From: Lacunisphaera sp. | GTDB taxonomy: Bacteria; Verrucomicrobiota; Verrucomicrobiia; Opitutales; Opitutaceae | DNA length: 64,000 nt | Reading direction: 5' to 3' | Assembly: GCA_029945445.1 (NCBI GenBank) | Contig: JAQSCO010000060.1 | Location: forward strand, 1 to 64,000 | Shown: one piece after another, positions 7,446-17,972 of the stretch | How the letters are laid out: each line of letters opens with the position of its first letter | Position numbering within the stretch: the first letter of the stretch is position 1 | Notes under the pieces: model-generated | What the model was told of the DNA's origin: nothing | The model's input: only the letters and a program-made list of their open reading frames with translations | Database searches by the model: none | Translations under genes and position numbers: made by a program

Positions 7446-9881
7446 ATGATCAAAGCCCGTCTTATTCTTGCCTGGTTTCTCGGGCTCGCGGCGCTGCTCG
7501 CGGGCTGGCTGTGGTGGGACGCGAGCCGCAACCGCGATGCGTTCGTGGTCTTCGACCAGACAGGCGCATCGAGCGCGATCATCGTGCCGGGCGAGCCCAC
7601 GGAGCCGGAGTTAGCGGCGGCGCGCCTACTGAGCGAGACTCTGGCGGCGGCGGCCGGGCGCGACAGCGCACATTTTCCCGTGCAGCGGGAGAGCAGGTGG
7701 CGTTTCTGGCAGCGCGGCATCAGCGTCGGCAACACCCGCCAGGCGGCGCAGCTGCCCCTGCCGGGGACCTCGCGCCTGGAGCGCCCCGTGGGCATGGCCG
7801 TGACCCGGGGCGGGATCATTCTGCGCAGCCGCTGGCCGGAGGACATCGTCACTGCGGCCGGCTGGTTCCTGGAGAAGCAGACAGGGGCGCACTGGTTCAT
7901 GCCGGGAGCGCTGGGCACGGAAGTGCCGCGCCGGGTGAACCTGCGGCTGCCTTTCCGCACCGAAACGGTTTCGCCGTCCTTTGTATCGCGTAACCTCGGG
8001 GGATTGACTGCGCCCGAAGGCGCCGCGTGGTTCGGCGCCAACCGGCTGCAGGCGGTGATCGGGCATGGCCATAGCATGAGCACGATTTTCAAGCCGGAGG
8101 ATATCGCCCGCATGCCGGAATTGGCCCCGCTCCTCAACTGGCAGAAATATTTTCCCACGCGCCCGGGCGAACAGGAGTGGCAGCCCAATCTCGCGGCGGC
8201 GGCGGCGGCGGAGCATGCGATCGGCGTCCTGCGCCAGCAGCTTACCGAGTCACCCGCGGAGGTCGCCGCGCGGTTGTCGATGAACGACAGCATCCGTTAC
8301 GACCAGTCCAAGGAGACGCAGACGCTGGTGGGGCCGCCGAAGTTTTTCCGGCAGAAACCGGACTATTCGAATCTGGTGTTCGGTTTTGCCAACAAGGTCG
8401 CTCAGGGCCTCGCCGCGGAATTTCCCGACCGCCTCATCAGCACCTACGCCTACGACTGGACGGAAAACGTGCCGGGTTTTCGCGTCGAGCCGAACGTCGT
8501 GCCCTTTCTGACGGCCGACCGCAGCCAGTGGTTTGACCCGGCGTTCGCCGCGCAGGATCGGGACCTGATGCAGCGCTGGGTGGCCGCGGGGCCCAAAGTG
8601 GTCGGGATCTACGATTACTATGAAGGCGCGCCGTTCCTTGTGCCGCGCCCGACACTTTATGCCGTAGCGCAGTCCATCCCGTTTGCCTACGAGGCCGGGG
8701 TGCGGGCGTTCTACGCTGAGGCGTTTCCCAACTGGGGGCTCGACGGGCCGAAGTTCTGGCTCGCGGCGGAACTGCTCTGGGACACGAGGCAGGACCCGGC
8801 GGCGCTGCTCGATACCTACTACCGCGAATACTGGCAGGAGGCGGCGGGGCCGATGCGGGAATTCTTTGCCTTGTGCGACCGGCAATGGCTGGAGCAGCCG
8901 CGGCCTTCCTATTGGCTGAAGTATTTCAAGGACGAGCATCAGGCGCTGCGCTTTCCGCCCGAGGTGCGGCTGGCCCTGCGGTTGCAACTTGAGGCGGCGG
9001 GCCGGCTGGCCCGGTCGGAACTTGTGCGCGCGCGGGTGGATTTCACGAGTGCGGCGTTTGCCGTGACGGAGGCATTCTGCGAATTCACCGAGGCCCGCGA
9101 CCGCCTCTCGCGGCTGGCGCTGGCGGCGCCGCTCGATCCGCGGGCCGTGGTCGCCGCGGCGGGGGCGATGCGACAGGCCCGCGAAAAAGTCGAGACCGTG
9201 CTCCTCCGCACGAAGGCGCGGCACCCGCTGGCCATCACCGCGAACTTGCTGGAGGAATATACCCGCAACGACCCGCGGCGCCGGGCGCTGTGGCGCCTGC
9301 GGCGGGAGGGCCCGCCGGACCCGGCGGAGCCCGGGTTCCGGGCGGCGTTTGGCGACTTGCTTCCGGCGCCAACCGGCGCCGCCCCAAAGGAACTCATCAT
9401 CGACGGCGAGCTGACCCGGCTCAGCCTGCGCGAGGTGGCGGACTTCACGGCCCTCGACTGGGTGCGGGCCGGCTACTGGCGCGGACACGGCGAGCCGTAT
9501 GAGACGCGGCAAATCTCGCTCGGGCGCGAAGCCGCGGGCAACGCGATCCACTTGGCCGGCTGCAAGCAGGAGACGCTCTCGCAGTGGCACCCGGCGGAAG
9601 GCGGGGCGCTCTATGCCGGCACGGCGCGGGTGCGGGCGCAGGTCAGCCCCGGCAACATGACCTTCCTGATCATCACTTTCCTGGATGCGAAGGGCCAGTA
9701 TATCGGTCTCGGGGCCATCGACCGTTTGCCGGTGGGCGAGTGGCAGGATCCCGTGGAGCTGGCCGTGCTCGTGCGGGCGCCGAAGGAGGCGAAACAGATC
9801 GGCCTTGGCGTGCGCGTCCTGAACCAAGTGGGCGAGGACTACGCGGAATTTTCGCAGCTCTCGCTGCGGTCTTTGCCATAG
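7446..9881 (+). CDS. DUF4838-domain secreted protein
   Basis: This 811-residue protein starts with a signal anchor or signal peptide (LILAWFLGLAALLAGWLWW). An alpha-glucuronidase-like N-terminal domain follows, with VPGEPTEPELAAARLLSETL and later AGWFLEKQTGAHWFMPGALGT, and then a DUF4838 region (about 230-480) with YAYDWTENVPGF and AFYAEAFPNWGLDGPKFW. The C-terminal 170 residues look like a carbohydrate-binding beta-sandwich. DUF4838 proteins are related to GH20/GH67 TIM-barrel glycosidases, but their reactions are mostly unknown. The ATG at 7446 is chosen because it puts the hydrophobic segment at the N-terminus; an in-frame ATG 18 codons upstream would add a hydrophilic extension. It stands alone between two toxin-antitoxin regions. 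Confidence 0.7.
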   Translation: MIKARLILAWFLGLAALLAGWLWWDASRNRDAFVVFDQTGASSAIIVPGEPTEPELAAARLLSETLAAAAGRDSAHFPVQRESRWRFWQRGISVGNTRQAAQLPLPGTSRLERPVGMAVTRGGIILRSRWPEDIVTAAGWFLEKQTGAHWFMPGALGTEVPRRVNLRLPFRTETVSPSFVSRNLGGLTAPEGAAWFGANRLQAVIGHGHSMSTIFKPEDIARMPELAPLLNWQKYFPTRPGEQEWQPNLAAAAAAEHAIGVLRQQLTESPAEVAARLSMNDSIRYDQSKETQTLVGPPKFFRQKPDYSNLVFGFANKVAQGLAAEFPDRLISTYAYDWTENVPGFRVEPNVVPFLTADRSQWFDPAFAAQDRDLMQRWVAAGPKVVGIYDYYEGAPFLVPRPTLYAVAQSIPFAYEAGVRAFYAEAFPNWGLDGPKFWLAAELLWDTRQDPAALLDTYYREYWQEAAGPMREFFALCDRQWLEQPRPSYWLKYFKDEHQALRFPPEVRLALRLQLEAAGRLARSELVRARVDFTSAAFAVTEAFCEFTEARDRLSRLALAAPLDPRAVVAAAGAMRQAREKVETVLLRTKARHPLAITANLLEEYTRNDPRRRALWRLRREGPPDPAEPGFRAAFGDLLPAPTGAAPKELIIDGELTRLSLREVADFTALDWVRAGYWRGHGEPYETRQISLGREAAGNAIHLAGCKQETLSQWHPAEGGALYAGTARVRAQVSPGNMTFLIITFLDAKGQYIGLGAIDRLPVGEWQDPVELAVLVRAPKEAKQIGLGVRVLNQVGEDYAEFSQLSLRSLP

Positions 9882-9914
9882 CGGCGCGCGCGCCGCCCGG
9901 GAATTAATCCCGCC
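9881..9914 (+). terminator. Palindromic GC-rich structure after the DUF4838 gene
   Basis: GCGGCGCGCGCGCCGC (9881-9896) is a perfect 16-base palindrome overlapping the stop codon. CGGGA and TCCCG around ATTAA follow at about 9899-9913. They could fold at the transcript end, though no T-run follows. The rest of the gap to 10119 has no ORF but holds the 55-bp element described separately. Confidence 0.3.
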
Positions 9915-9995
9915 CCGCGGCGCGCGTTCCCCTCGGGGCGAAGGCCCCGTTCTAGGGGCCACGGGAAGTTCGGGCCGCGGCGGGCGGGCCGGGGG

Positions 9996-10050
9996 GGCAC
10001 TATGAGCTTTATGCTCCGGGGCGAAGCTGTTTAGCTCAAGGTGGGCCGGA
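9996..10050 (+). repeat. 55-bp bipartite element, copy 1
   Basis: The element has a fixed layout: GGCACTATGAGCTTTA, 17 variable bases, GTTTAGCT, eight variable bases, GCCGGA. A second copy with identical spacing lies at 24574-24628. Here it ends 69 bases before the PEP-CTERM gene. The AGCT-containing blocks are partly complementary, so a short hairpin is possible. The spacers do not match between copies, so the conservation is confined to the blocks. Confidence 0.65.
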
Positions 10051-10119
10051 CGTTGCCGCTCGGATATCACGGGCGACGATGGAGTTGTTTTCGGCCGAAC
10101 CCGCGCCGCGGGCCATTTT

Positions 10120-11064
10120 ATGCCCACCGAACACACAGTCCCACTGAATGCCTTCAAATCGCATTCCCTCTGCGCGGCCCTGGCGGCCGCTTTTTGTCTG
10201 CTGATCACGGTCGGACTTCAGGCCCAGACCCTCTATGTGAGCGACTACTCAACCGGTTTGATCACGGCCCTGCCGCTGGGCGGGGGCAGCAGCACCTTTG
10301 CCACCGCCCCCGGGGGATCGCAGCCCGAAGGCATGGCCTTCGACAGCGCCGGCAATCTGTATGTGGCCCTCGCCGCCACCAACACGATCTGGAAATACAC
10401 CCCGGGAGGAGTCGGCAGCCTCTTTGGCACGACCCTTATCACGCACCCCACGGGGCTCGCCTTCGACAGTGCCGGCAACCTCTACGCCTCGATGACGAAT
10501 AACGGGACCATCGAAAAATTTGGGCCCGGCGGCGGCACCTCCACGGTCTTCGCCACTGGCTTTGGCTCGGTCCTCGGTCTGGCGATTGACGGCGCCAACA
10601 ACGTCTATGGCGCGAACTACGCCGCCAGTCCCGGAGGATCCATTTTCCGGGTCGGCCCCGGCGGGGGCGCCGCCACCGCGATCGCCTCCACGCTGAACTA
10701 TCCCAATAGTCTGGCTTTTGACGGCGCGGGCAACCTTTACGCCACCATTGGCGGCACTACCGGAATCAATGAATATGCGGCGGGAACCTGGACGCCCGCG
10801 GTGTTCTACTCTCCGATCGCTGGCGGACCCACGGCGATCGTCTTCGATCCGGGCAGTGCCACCTTTTTTGTGTCCATGATCAACACGGGCCAGATCGAGC
10901 GCTACGCCCTGAACGGGACTGACCTGGGCGTCTTCGCCGGCGGTTTCGTCAGTGCGAGTTCACTTGCCATCTCGGCGGTGCCCGAGCCAGCCACCTACGC
11001 GGCCCTCTGCGGCTTGGGCGCGCTCGGTTTCACCGCCTGGCGCAAACGCCGAATCACCGTCTGA
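10120..11064 (+). CDS. PEP-CTERM sorting-domain beta-propeller protein
   Basis: The 314-residue exported protein has a signal peptide (about residues 1-35, ending near LQAQ). NHL/SMP-30-like propeller blades follow, with the repeated phrase FDSAGNLY or FDGAGNLY. The C-terminal sorting signal is VPEPATYAALCGLGALGF then WRKRR. PEP-CTERM proteins are processed by an exosortase and end up at the surface or in the extracellular matrix. No exosortase or glycosyltransferase gene is nearby, so the machinery must be encoded elsewhere. The role of the propeller is unknown. A perfect 9-bp hairpin follows the stop codon. Confidence 0.85.
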   Translation: MPTEHTVPLNAFKSHSLCAALAAAFCLLITVGLQAQTLYVSDYSTGLITALPLGGGSSTFATAPGGSQPEGMAFDSAGNLYVALAATNTIWKYTPGGVGSLFGTTLITHPTGLAFDSAGNLYASMTNNGTIEKFGPGGGTSTVFATGFGSVLGLAIDGANNVYGANYAASPGGSIFRVGPGGGAATAIASTLNYPNSLAFDGAGNLYATIGGTTGINEYAAGTWTPAVFYSPIAGGPTAIVFDPGSATFFVSMINTGQIERYALNGTDLGVFAGGFVSASSLAISAVPEPATYAALCGLGALGFTAWRKRRITV

Positions 11065-11086
11065 GCGATTGGTGCGGTCTACCCGC

Positions 11087-11110
11087 GGCCCGCCCGGTTT
11101 CGGGCGGGCC
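11087..11110 (+). terminator. Hairpin after the PEP-CTERM gene
   Basis: GGCCCGCCC (11087-11095) and GGGCGGGCC (11102-11110) form a perfect 9-bp stem with a GGTTTC loop, 22 bases after the stop. It has no T-run. From 11111 to about 11460 there is no supported gene, only GC-rich sequence without clear structure. Confidence 0.5.
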
Positions 11111-11462
11111 ATGAACGCCCCGTTCCCGGACACCCTGATCGCGGCTCAGCGGACGGAGCCGAGAATCAATTCCCTCGCTTGCGCGCGCCTTCGTCTCGGC
11201 GCGAAGGCCGCGCTCGAGGGGCTCTGGGGCCTTCGCCCAGAGGGAAAGCGGCCAATTATATCTCGCCCCGTAAGGGCGGAGTCCTCGGTCGGGCCTACAG
11301 GTATCACCTCACCCCCGCACCTGGGCAAGAACCTGCGGCTCCACGTCCACCGGGCGTGCCCGCCGCCACCCGAGGGCTGCTGTTTCGCCGTCTGCTAGGA
11401 ACAGAGGGCGGCTCACCCTGCGCTCACCAAGCGGGAACTGGGCGTGCCAGAGTGTAGAACTG

Positions 11463-11506
11463 AAAATAGACCTACAATAAGACTTGAAATAGACCAAAAT
11501 AAGACC
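11463..11506 (+). promoter_or_regulatory. Tandem repeat operator of the Phd/PemK pair
   Basis: Two direct repeats of about 22 bases, each holding AATAGACC followed by AATAAGAC, stand end to end and stop 4 bases before the antitoxin ATG at 11510. The spacing equals two helical turns, fitting cooperative binding of an antitoxin dimer. The stretch is AT-rich within GC-rich DNA and could include the promoter. Confidence 0.6.
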
Positions 11507-11509
11507 GAT

Positions 11510-11752
11510 ATGCATGACATGCTCAAACCACTGACAGTATCGCAAGCTAAACCCCGTCTGGGCGAACTACTTGACCAAGCCGGAAAGGGGCAATCGGTCT
11601 ATCTGCGGCGCAAGGAGCGGCTATACCGGATTGAGCCTGTAGCGGAGATTGAGCCGATCCCCCATCGCCCGTTCGGGTTCTTCTCGGTCGATGAGGGAGA
11701 CCCGATGGTCGCCTTGGCCAACTCTGCCCCGGCCGGCTTCCCCCCACAATGA
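11510..11752 (+). CDS. Phd/YefM-type antitoxin
   Basis: The protein has about 80 residues. Its N-terminus (LTVSQAKPRLGELLDQAGKG then SVYLRRKERLYRIEPV) follows the Phd/YefM pattern of strand, helix, helix, and strands that make the dimeric DNA-binding domain. The C-terminal tail is Pro-rich and probably binds the toxin. Its stop overlaps the toxin start by four bases (ATGA). ATG 11519 is an alternative start, and the frame stays open further upstream through the operator repeats. It should repress its own operon through the tandem repeats just upstream. Confidence 0.75.
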   Translation: MHDMLKPLTVSQAKPRLGELLDQAGKGQSVYLRRKERLYRIEPVAEIEPIPHRPFGFFSVDEGDPMVALANSAPAGFPPQ

Positions 11753-12093
11753 CCACGGTTCGCCAGTGGGACATCGTGCAGTTCCGGATTCGGCCGCAAG
11801 ATCGCGACCTTCATCCGGGCGTGGTCGTATCAGGCGAAGAGTGGTGCGCGTCTGGGCACACCACCAATGTCAACGTCCTCGCATGCGCCAAGCGGGCGCC
11901 GGCCGATTCCGTGAAGTCGTACCAGGTGGTGCTTAATGGGGCGGACGGCTTAGACTTTCAGACTACCGCCGACTGCCGGTTCTTTTACATCATCCCAAAG
12001 GACAGCGTTCAGTCCGTGACCGGGCGCGTGTCCCAAGAGCGCCGCCGCGCGATGGGCCGAAAGATCAACGAGGTTCTTCGCCTGCTGCTCTGA
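11749..12093 (+). CDS. PemK/MazF-type toxin
   Basis: The 114 residues begin RQWDIVQFRIRPQDRDLHPGVVVS, the beta-barrel opening of PemK/MazF-like endoribonucleases (GDIV...R..HP.VVVS). The middle has NVLACAKRAP and the C-terminal part is helical. MazF-like toxins cleave mRNA at short motifs. A Phd-like antitoxin is an unusual but documented kind of partner mix, since toxin and antitoxin families exchange. The four-base overlap supports one operon. The toxin appears full length. Confidence 0.7.
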   Translation: MTTVRQWDIVQFRIRPQDRDLHPGVVVSGEEWCASGHTTNVNVLACAKRAPADSVKSYQVVLNGADGLDFQTTADCRFFYIIPKDSVQSVTGRVSQERRRAMGRKINEVLRLLL

Positions 12094-12147
12094 CCAGGCA
12101 GTAAGTTGCCCCGGGGGCCCAGGCCGGCCCGCCACAGATTTTCTCCG

Positions 12148-12759
12148 CTAGCGCCCTAAGGTGTGGCGCAATTCCGCCAGTTTTGTTGCCACGAAAGTGC
12201 GGCGGCTTTTTCCCGCAATCAGCTTGGTCCAGCGATTGGTTTCCGACCACCGGAACGAGCGGGGTAGTGCCGCTTCGGGCAGCTTCACAAAAAGTCGCGA
12301 GCGGGTAGGGCTAAGGTAGACCAGATCGAATAAGGCCTTTTCGATCGTGGCAACCCGAGCCCCGTCTTCGATTGTTTCAAATCCCCCGAATAGTTCCGGA
12401 GGGATTCGATGCAATGACACGGTGCCGTGTGGGGTGCGGATCCTCCGGGCTCGACCCAAGGTCACGGCATAAATCACTCCGGGCACCTGCTCGATGACTC
12501 CGTGCCTGAAGAGAGCCGATTGCAGGGATACATAGGCGGGGGAGGGCGCCGCGATCTGTTCGGCGAGCCGCGTATTGGGTTGATGCCCGATGATCCAGCG
12601 ACCGCGGGTCAGTCGCCCGACCAAGGCGCGTTCCGCCAGCCGGCTGAGCAGAGCGGAAGCATTCGCCGGACTCACCTGCAGCAAGGCGGATACGTCGCGG
12701 GTTTCGAATGAAGGCACACCCAGTCCCTGCAGTCGATGCAGTGCTTCCATCTGGTTCAT
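12148..12759 (-). CDS. AbiEi-type antitoxin/transcriptional regulator
   Basis: This 203-residue protein has an N-terminal winged-helix region (about residues 15-60: SFETRDVSALLQVSPANASALLSRL) and then the AbiEi C-terminal region with YVSLQSALFRHGVIEQVP, IYAVTLGRARRIRTPHGTVS and ATIEKALFDLVYLSP. In AbiE systems this protein represses the operon and counteracts the AbiEii nucleotidyltransferase. Here it is the second gene. Its start overlaps the toxin stop by four bases (ATGA at 12756-12759). Confidence 0.8.
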   Translation of the reverse strand: MNQMEALHRLQGLGVPSFETRDVSALLQVSPANASALLSRLAERALVGRLTRGRWIIGHQPNTRLAEQIAAPSPAYVSLQSALFRHGVIEQVPGVIYAVTLGRARRIRTPHGTVSLHRIPPELFGGFETIEDGARVATIEKALFDLVYLSPTRSRLFVKLPEAALPRSFRWSETNRWTKLIAGKSRRTFVATKLAELRHTLGR

Positions 12760-13508
12760 GCGAGCGCCTCCAATCTCGCGACCACGGCCGCCTGCAAATC
12801 CTCCCAGATCGCCTTGGCATAGTAGGCAAAATACTCCGGCAATAGAAAAGCTCTCACCTGTCCCGAAAAATCATCAAAGCCAATCGTCAGCGCATTTTCG
12901 ATCGCGGCGGGAATCTCTTTTTTCACCTCGGCGCTCAGGGGGGCTTTCCCGGCGCCGCCGTCGAGTAGTAGTTTCAGGTCGAAGATATCCCGCGCTTGCG
13001 TTTCATTTCGCCGGCTTAAGGCCACGATTTTCTGCCGGAAGGCCATTTCATTGGAGTAATGCTGGGCCAAGACCGGATAGAGCTGATACGCCCCCACCAA
13101 GCCTGGATCAACCGCTTCCAGCTTATGATCGGGATCGAGACCCTTTCTCCGGGAGAATTCAATCTTGGTGGGCATAGATGGGCCGCCGCCCACTTGGATG
13201 CCCAATTTCCATCGTTGCGTTGTGCTGGTCTGCTTCGCCGAAGTCACATGCTCGATCGTGATTTGCTTGGCACGCAGGTCATCGGCCAAGGCTTTTGAAG
13301 CGAGAATTGTATCCACATTGTTCTCCAGCGTGGCGCGAGCCATCGTGCGAATATCGAAATCGATGTCCTCCGAATACCGGATGCTCTTGCAGTAGAACCG
13401 CAGATTGCAGCCGCCTTTGATCGCAAACAAGGCCTTGTCCACCCGCTTGCCCAGATGAATGACGAATACTAGATGAAATAGCTCGATGGCTTGGCGTTCC
13501 GACCACAT
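12756..13508 (-). CDS. AbiEii-type nucleotidyltransferase toxin
   Basis: The protein has 250 residues. The nucleotidyltransferase core is visible near the N-terminus: KGGCNLR (about 31-37), then RYSEDIDFD (about 44-52), the Gly-rich loop and paired acidic residues that bind the metal. DIFDLKLLLD in the C-terminal half is the other conserved family patch. AbiEii toxins transfer nucleotides to targets such as tRNA and cause abortive infection or growth arrest. The toxin is the first gene of the operon, whereas the classical order is antitoxin first. The control region carries a nested palindrome. Confidence 0.8.
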   Translation of the reverse strand: MWSERQAIELFHLVFVIHLGKRVDKALFAIKGGCNLRFYCKSIRYSEDIDFDIRTMARATLENNVDTILASKALADDLRAKQITIEHVTSAKQTSTTQRWKLGIQVGGGPSMPTKIEFSRRKGLDPDHKLEAVDPGLVGAYQLYPVLAQHYSNEMAFRQKIVALSRRNETQARDIFDLKLLLDGGAGKAPLSAEVKKEIPAAIENALTIGFDDFSGQVRAFLLPEYFAYYAKAIWEDLQAAVVARLEALA

Positions 13509-13523
13509 GAGATCAGCTTAATC

Positions 13524-13567
13524 ATAAATACCCGTAATCAACACTAATGTTGATAACTAGTATTTAT
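13524..13567. promoter_or_regulatory. Nested palindrome upstream of the AbiE pair
   Basis: The inner dyad is ATCAACA, CTAA, TGTTGAT (13537-13554). The outer dyad is ATAAATAC (13524-13531) and GTATTTAT (13560-13567). Both share the same centre, giving a 44-bp symmetric site starting 15 bases upstream of the AbiEii start. AbiEi proteins are known to repress by binding inverted repeats at their promoter, so this is the likely operator. It is strongly AT-rich against the local background. Confidence 0.7.
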
Positions 13568-14017
13568 TCCTCTCAGTGGAAAACACGCATACAACGGAAT
13601 ATCAGGATATAGAACCATGAGAGCTGATGGAGGCTTTGTCGGCGGATAATCGTTCCGTGGCCTGGGAAATTGTGCCGGCGAAGTTGCCGCGGCGGTGTCG
13701 GGGAGACGCCCCCCGTTGCGCGGCGGCTTAGGCCCACTTCGGCGAAAGCCCGCGAGGGGGGCGGGGCGGTGGGGGTGGGCTCAGCGCCCGCGGTCCGGGT
13801 CCCGCTTCGCCGTGTTCCGGGGAGTTCGTGCGCCGGGGAGCCTGCCCACGACCGGCCGGGGGCGCCTACTCCCAACGGGCTAGGCGCATGGGGCAAGAAA
13901 CGCGGCCCTTTCGCCAATCGTTGCCGAGTGGGCGCGGCCGGTTTCAGCGAAAATGCAGGCAGCCGGCCCAGCCCTGGCCTTCTCCCACCCCGGCCGGCGT
14001 TTCCCATCCCCCAAGCC
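13568..14017. other. GC-rich gap without a supported gene
   Basis: Very GC-rich sequence with many short self-complementary runs precedes the aminotransferase. Frames are open through it on the plus strand, but the residue composition (Arg, Pro and Gly rich) is typical of untranslated GC-rich DNA. No RNase P, tmRNA or SRP RNA signature was recognised. Confidence 0.4.
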
Positions 14018-15381
<1,364 letters not shown>

Positions 15382-15388
<7 letters not shown>

Positions 15389-17793
15389 CGCCCGCCCAGG
15401 AAACCGCAACGACTGCCCCACAAGACAAGCGCGCGGCGCCCTTCAAGTTTGGCCCGCGCCGCGGCGTGTTCGTGAACGCCGCCGAGCGGCTCGCGCAGGA
15501 AGGCGCGCCCCTCGATGCCGCGGCCCTGGCCCACTGCGAGGCCTTCGACCTCCTCTACCGCACGCTGTGCGCGGTGATGTATAACTATGCGCCGCTGTCG
15601 GGCCATCCGGGCGGCTCGATCTCGTCGGGCCGCTTTGTGGCGCGCCTCCTCTTTGCGTCGACCGACTACGACCTCGGCCAACCGGGCCGCACCGACGCGG
15701 ACATCATTTCCTATGCCGCCGGGCACAAGGCACTGGGTCTCTACGCCCTGTGGGCCTTGCGCAACGAGATCGCCCGTCTCGGCGCGCCCGACCTGCTGCC
15801 GAAGGACGAGAAGTTCCAGCTGCGCTTCGAGGATCTGCTCGGTTTTCGCCGCAATCCCGTCAACGCCGCTCCGCTCGCGCGGCAGTTTCACGCCAAGGCC
15901 CTCGACGGCCACCCGACCCCCGCCACGCCGTTCGTGCGGCTCGCGACCGGAGCCTCGGGGGTGGGCCTGCCCGCCTCGCTTGGCCTCGCCTGGGGCGCGG
16001 CCGATCTTTACGGCGCGGACGCGCCGCGGGTCCACATCATCGAAGGGGAGGGCGGCCTGACCCCAGGCCGCGTCGCCGAGGCGCTCGCCGCCGCGGGCAC
16101 CGCCTCGCTCGGCAATGTCGTCCTCCACGTCGATTGGAACCAGTCCTCCATCGATTCGAATTGGGTCTGCCGCGACGGCGAGACACCCGGCGACTACGTG
16201 CAATGGACGCCGGCCGAGCTGGCCTACCTCAACGACTGGAATGTCATCTACGTCCCGGACGGTTTCTCCTGGCAGCAAATCACGCTGGCCCAGCGGCTCG
16301 CCCTCGCTCAGGCCAACGGCCAGCCGACCGCCATCATCTACCGGACGGTCAAGGGCTGGCATTATGGCATCGAGGGCCGGGCCTCCCACGGCGCCGGCCA
16401 CGCGCTGTGCTCCGCGGGATTCTACGCGGCAGTCGCCCCGTTGCTGCCGAAGGACACGGTCCCGCTCCCGTGCTGCGACGGGAACGCGCAGATCTGCGGC
16501 GGGGGCATGGACGCCACCGTCGTCGAGCAATGCTACTGGGAAACCCTCGGCCTCATCCGCGCGGCCTTGGCGGCGCGCCGGTCCACGGTGGACGTTCTCG
16601 CCGCGCAATTGCGCGCCGCCCGGGAGCGGCTGGAGGCGCGCGCGCTGCGCCCGCGCCCGGATGCACCCCGGCTCGCGGCCGCCTATACGATCGCCGCCGG
16701 GGCGCAGATGAATCTGCCGCCCGAACTCACCCTGAAGCCGGGCACGAAAACCACGTTGCGTGAGGAGCTCGGCCGCGTGCTCAACCACTACAACCGCGCG
16801 ACCGGCGGTGCGTTCATCGTCGCCTCGGCCGACCTCATGGCCTCGACCAGCATCAGCAAGGCGGGCGACGGGTTCCCGGCGGGGTTCTATCACCGCGGCA
16901 CGAACCCGCTGGCCCGGCAGCTTGCGACCGGCGGCATCTGCGAGGATGCCATGACGGCGATCCTGGCGGGCATCTCCACCTTTGGCAGCCACATTGGTGC
17001 CGGTTCCTCGTATGGGGCCTTCAGCGCGCCGCTCGGGCACATCGCCGCGCGGCTGCACGCGATCGGCAACCAGGCCCGCCTCGCCCTCGAGGGCGGCGAC
17101 TACCGGCCGTGCTTCATCGTCTGCGCCCACGCCGGCTTAAAAACCGGCGAGGACGGTCCGACGCATGCCGACCCGCAGCCGCTCCAACTGCTGCAGGACA
17201 ACTTCCCGCTCGGGACCATGATCACGCTGACCCCGTGGGACCCGTCGGAGATTTGGTATCTCGTTTCCGCGGCCCTCGACCGGCGGCCGGCCATCATCGC
17301 ACCGTTTGTCACGCGGCCGCCCGAGACCGTGGTCGACCGGGCGGCCCTGGGGCTGCCGCCGGCCGCCAGCGCGGCCAAGGGTGTCTGCCGCCTGCGCGCC
17401 GCCCGCAACCAGTCCTCGGGCACCATCGTGCTGCAGGGCACCGGCGTGACCAACGCGTTCCTCACCGGCACGCTGCCGCTGCTCGACCGCGAGGGAATCG
17501 ACCTCAACGTCTACGCCGTCACGTCCAGCGAACTCTTCGACCTGCGGCCGCCGGGCGAGCGCGAATTGCTCTTTCCCCAGGCGCACCAAATGGAGGCCAT
17601 GGGCATCACCGATTACACGCTGGCGACCATGACGCGCTGGGTGCGCTCGGATTACGGCCGCGCGCATACGCTGCATCCGTTCCGCGGCGGGCACTTCCTC
17701 GGCAGTGGCTCGGGCGCCAAGGTGATGGCGGAGGCCGGACTCGACGGCCTCAGCCAGTTCGAGGCGATCCGGGCCTATGTGAAAGACCGGTAG
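15382..17793 (+). CDS. Transketolase-like thiamine-diphosphate enzyme
   Basis: This 803-residue protein has transketolase architecture. Near the N-terminus is SGHPGGSISSGRF (the conserved His of transketolases). The thiamine diphosphate region starts EGEGGLTPGRVAEAL and ends VDWNQSS. A pyrimidine-binding middle domain follows, and the C-terminal domain ends SGSGAKVMAEAGLDGLSQFEAI. Transketolases move two-carbon units between sugar phosphates. It is about 140 residues longer than usual enzymes of about 660; the extra length appears spread through the middle (about 330-480). Phosphoketolase was considered because of the size but its signatures are absent. The 7-base overlap (ATGCTGA) with the aminotransferase implies translational coupling. 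Confidence 0.8.
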
Positions 17794-17972
17794 GCGAAAG
17801 GCCGCCGGAGACCAATTACGGGCGTGCCGCACCCCGGGGCCCTTTGCTTCTGCCCTCGATTAGCCCCCGCACAATTTCCGGCCGGCCGGTAGGATGGCTT
17901 GTCAGCGTCCAGTCGCCGGGCTAGGTTTCTCCCAGCCTTGGCGGCAGCATGCCGGCGAGGATTTATCATCAT

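Noticed and set aside
8250..10208. 652-codon minus-strand frame opposite the DUF4838 gene
   Set aside because: Its composition is that of an antisense frame. The plus strand encodes a signal peptide and family motifs.
13670..14017. Upstream extension of the aminotransferase frame
   Set aside because: Low-complexity Arg/Pro/Gly sequence. The family similarity begins after ATG 14018.
13568..14017. Structured RNA such as RNase P RNA or tmRNA
   Set aside because: The gap is GC-rich and self-complementary, but none of the conserved motifs of these RNAs is present on either strand.
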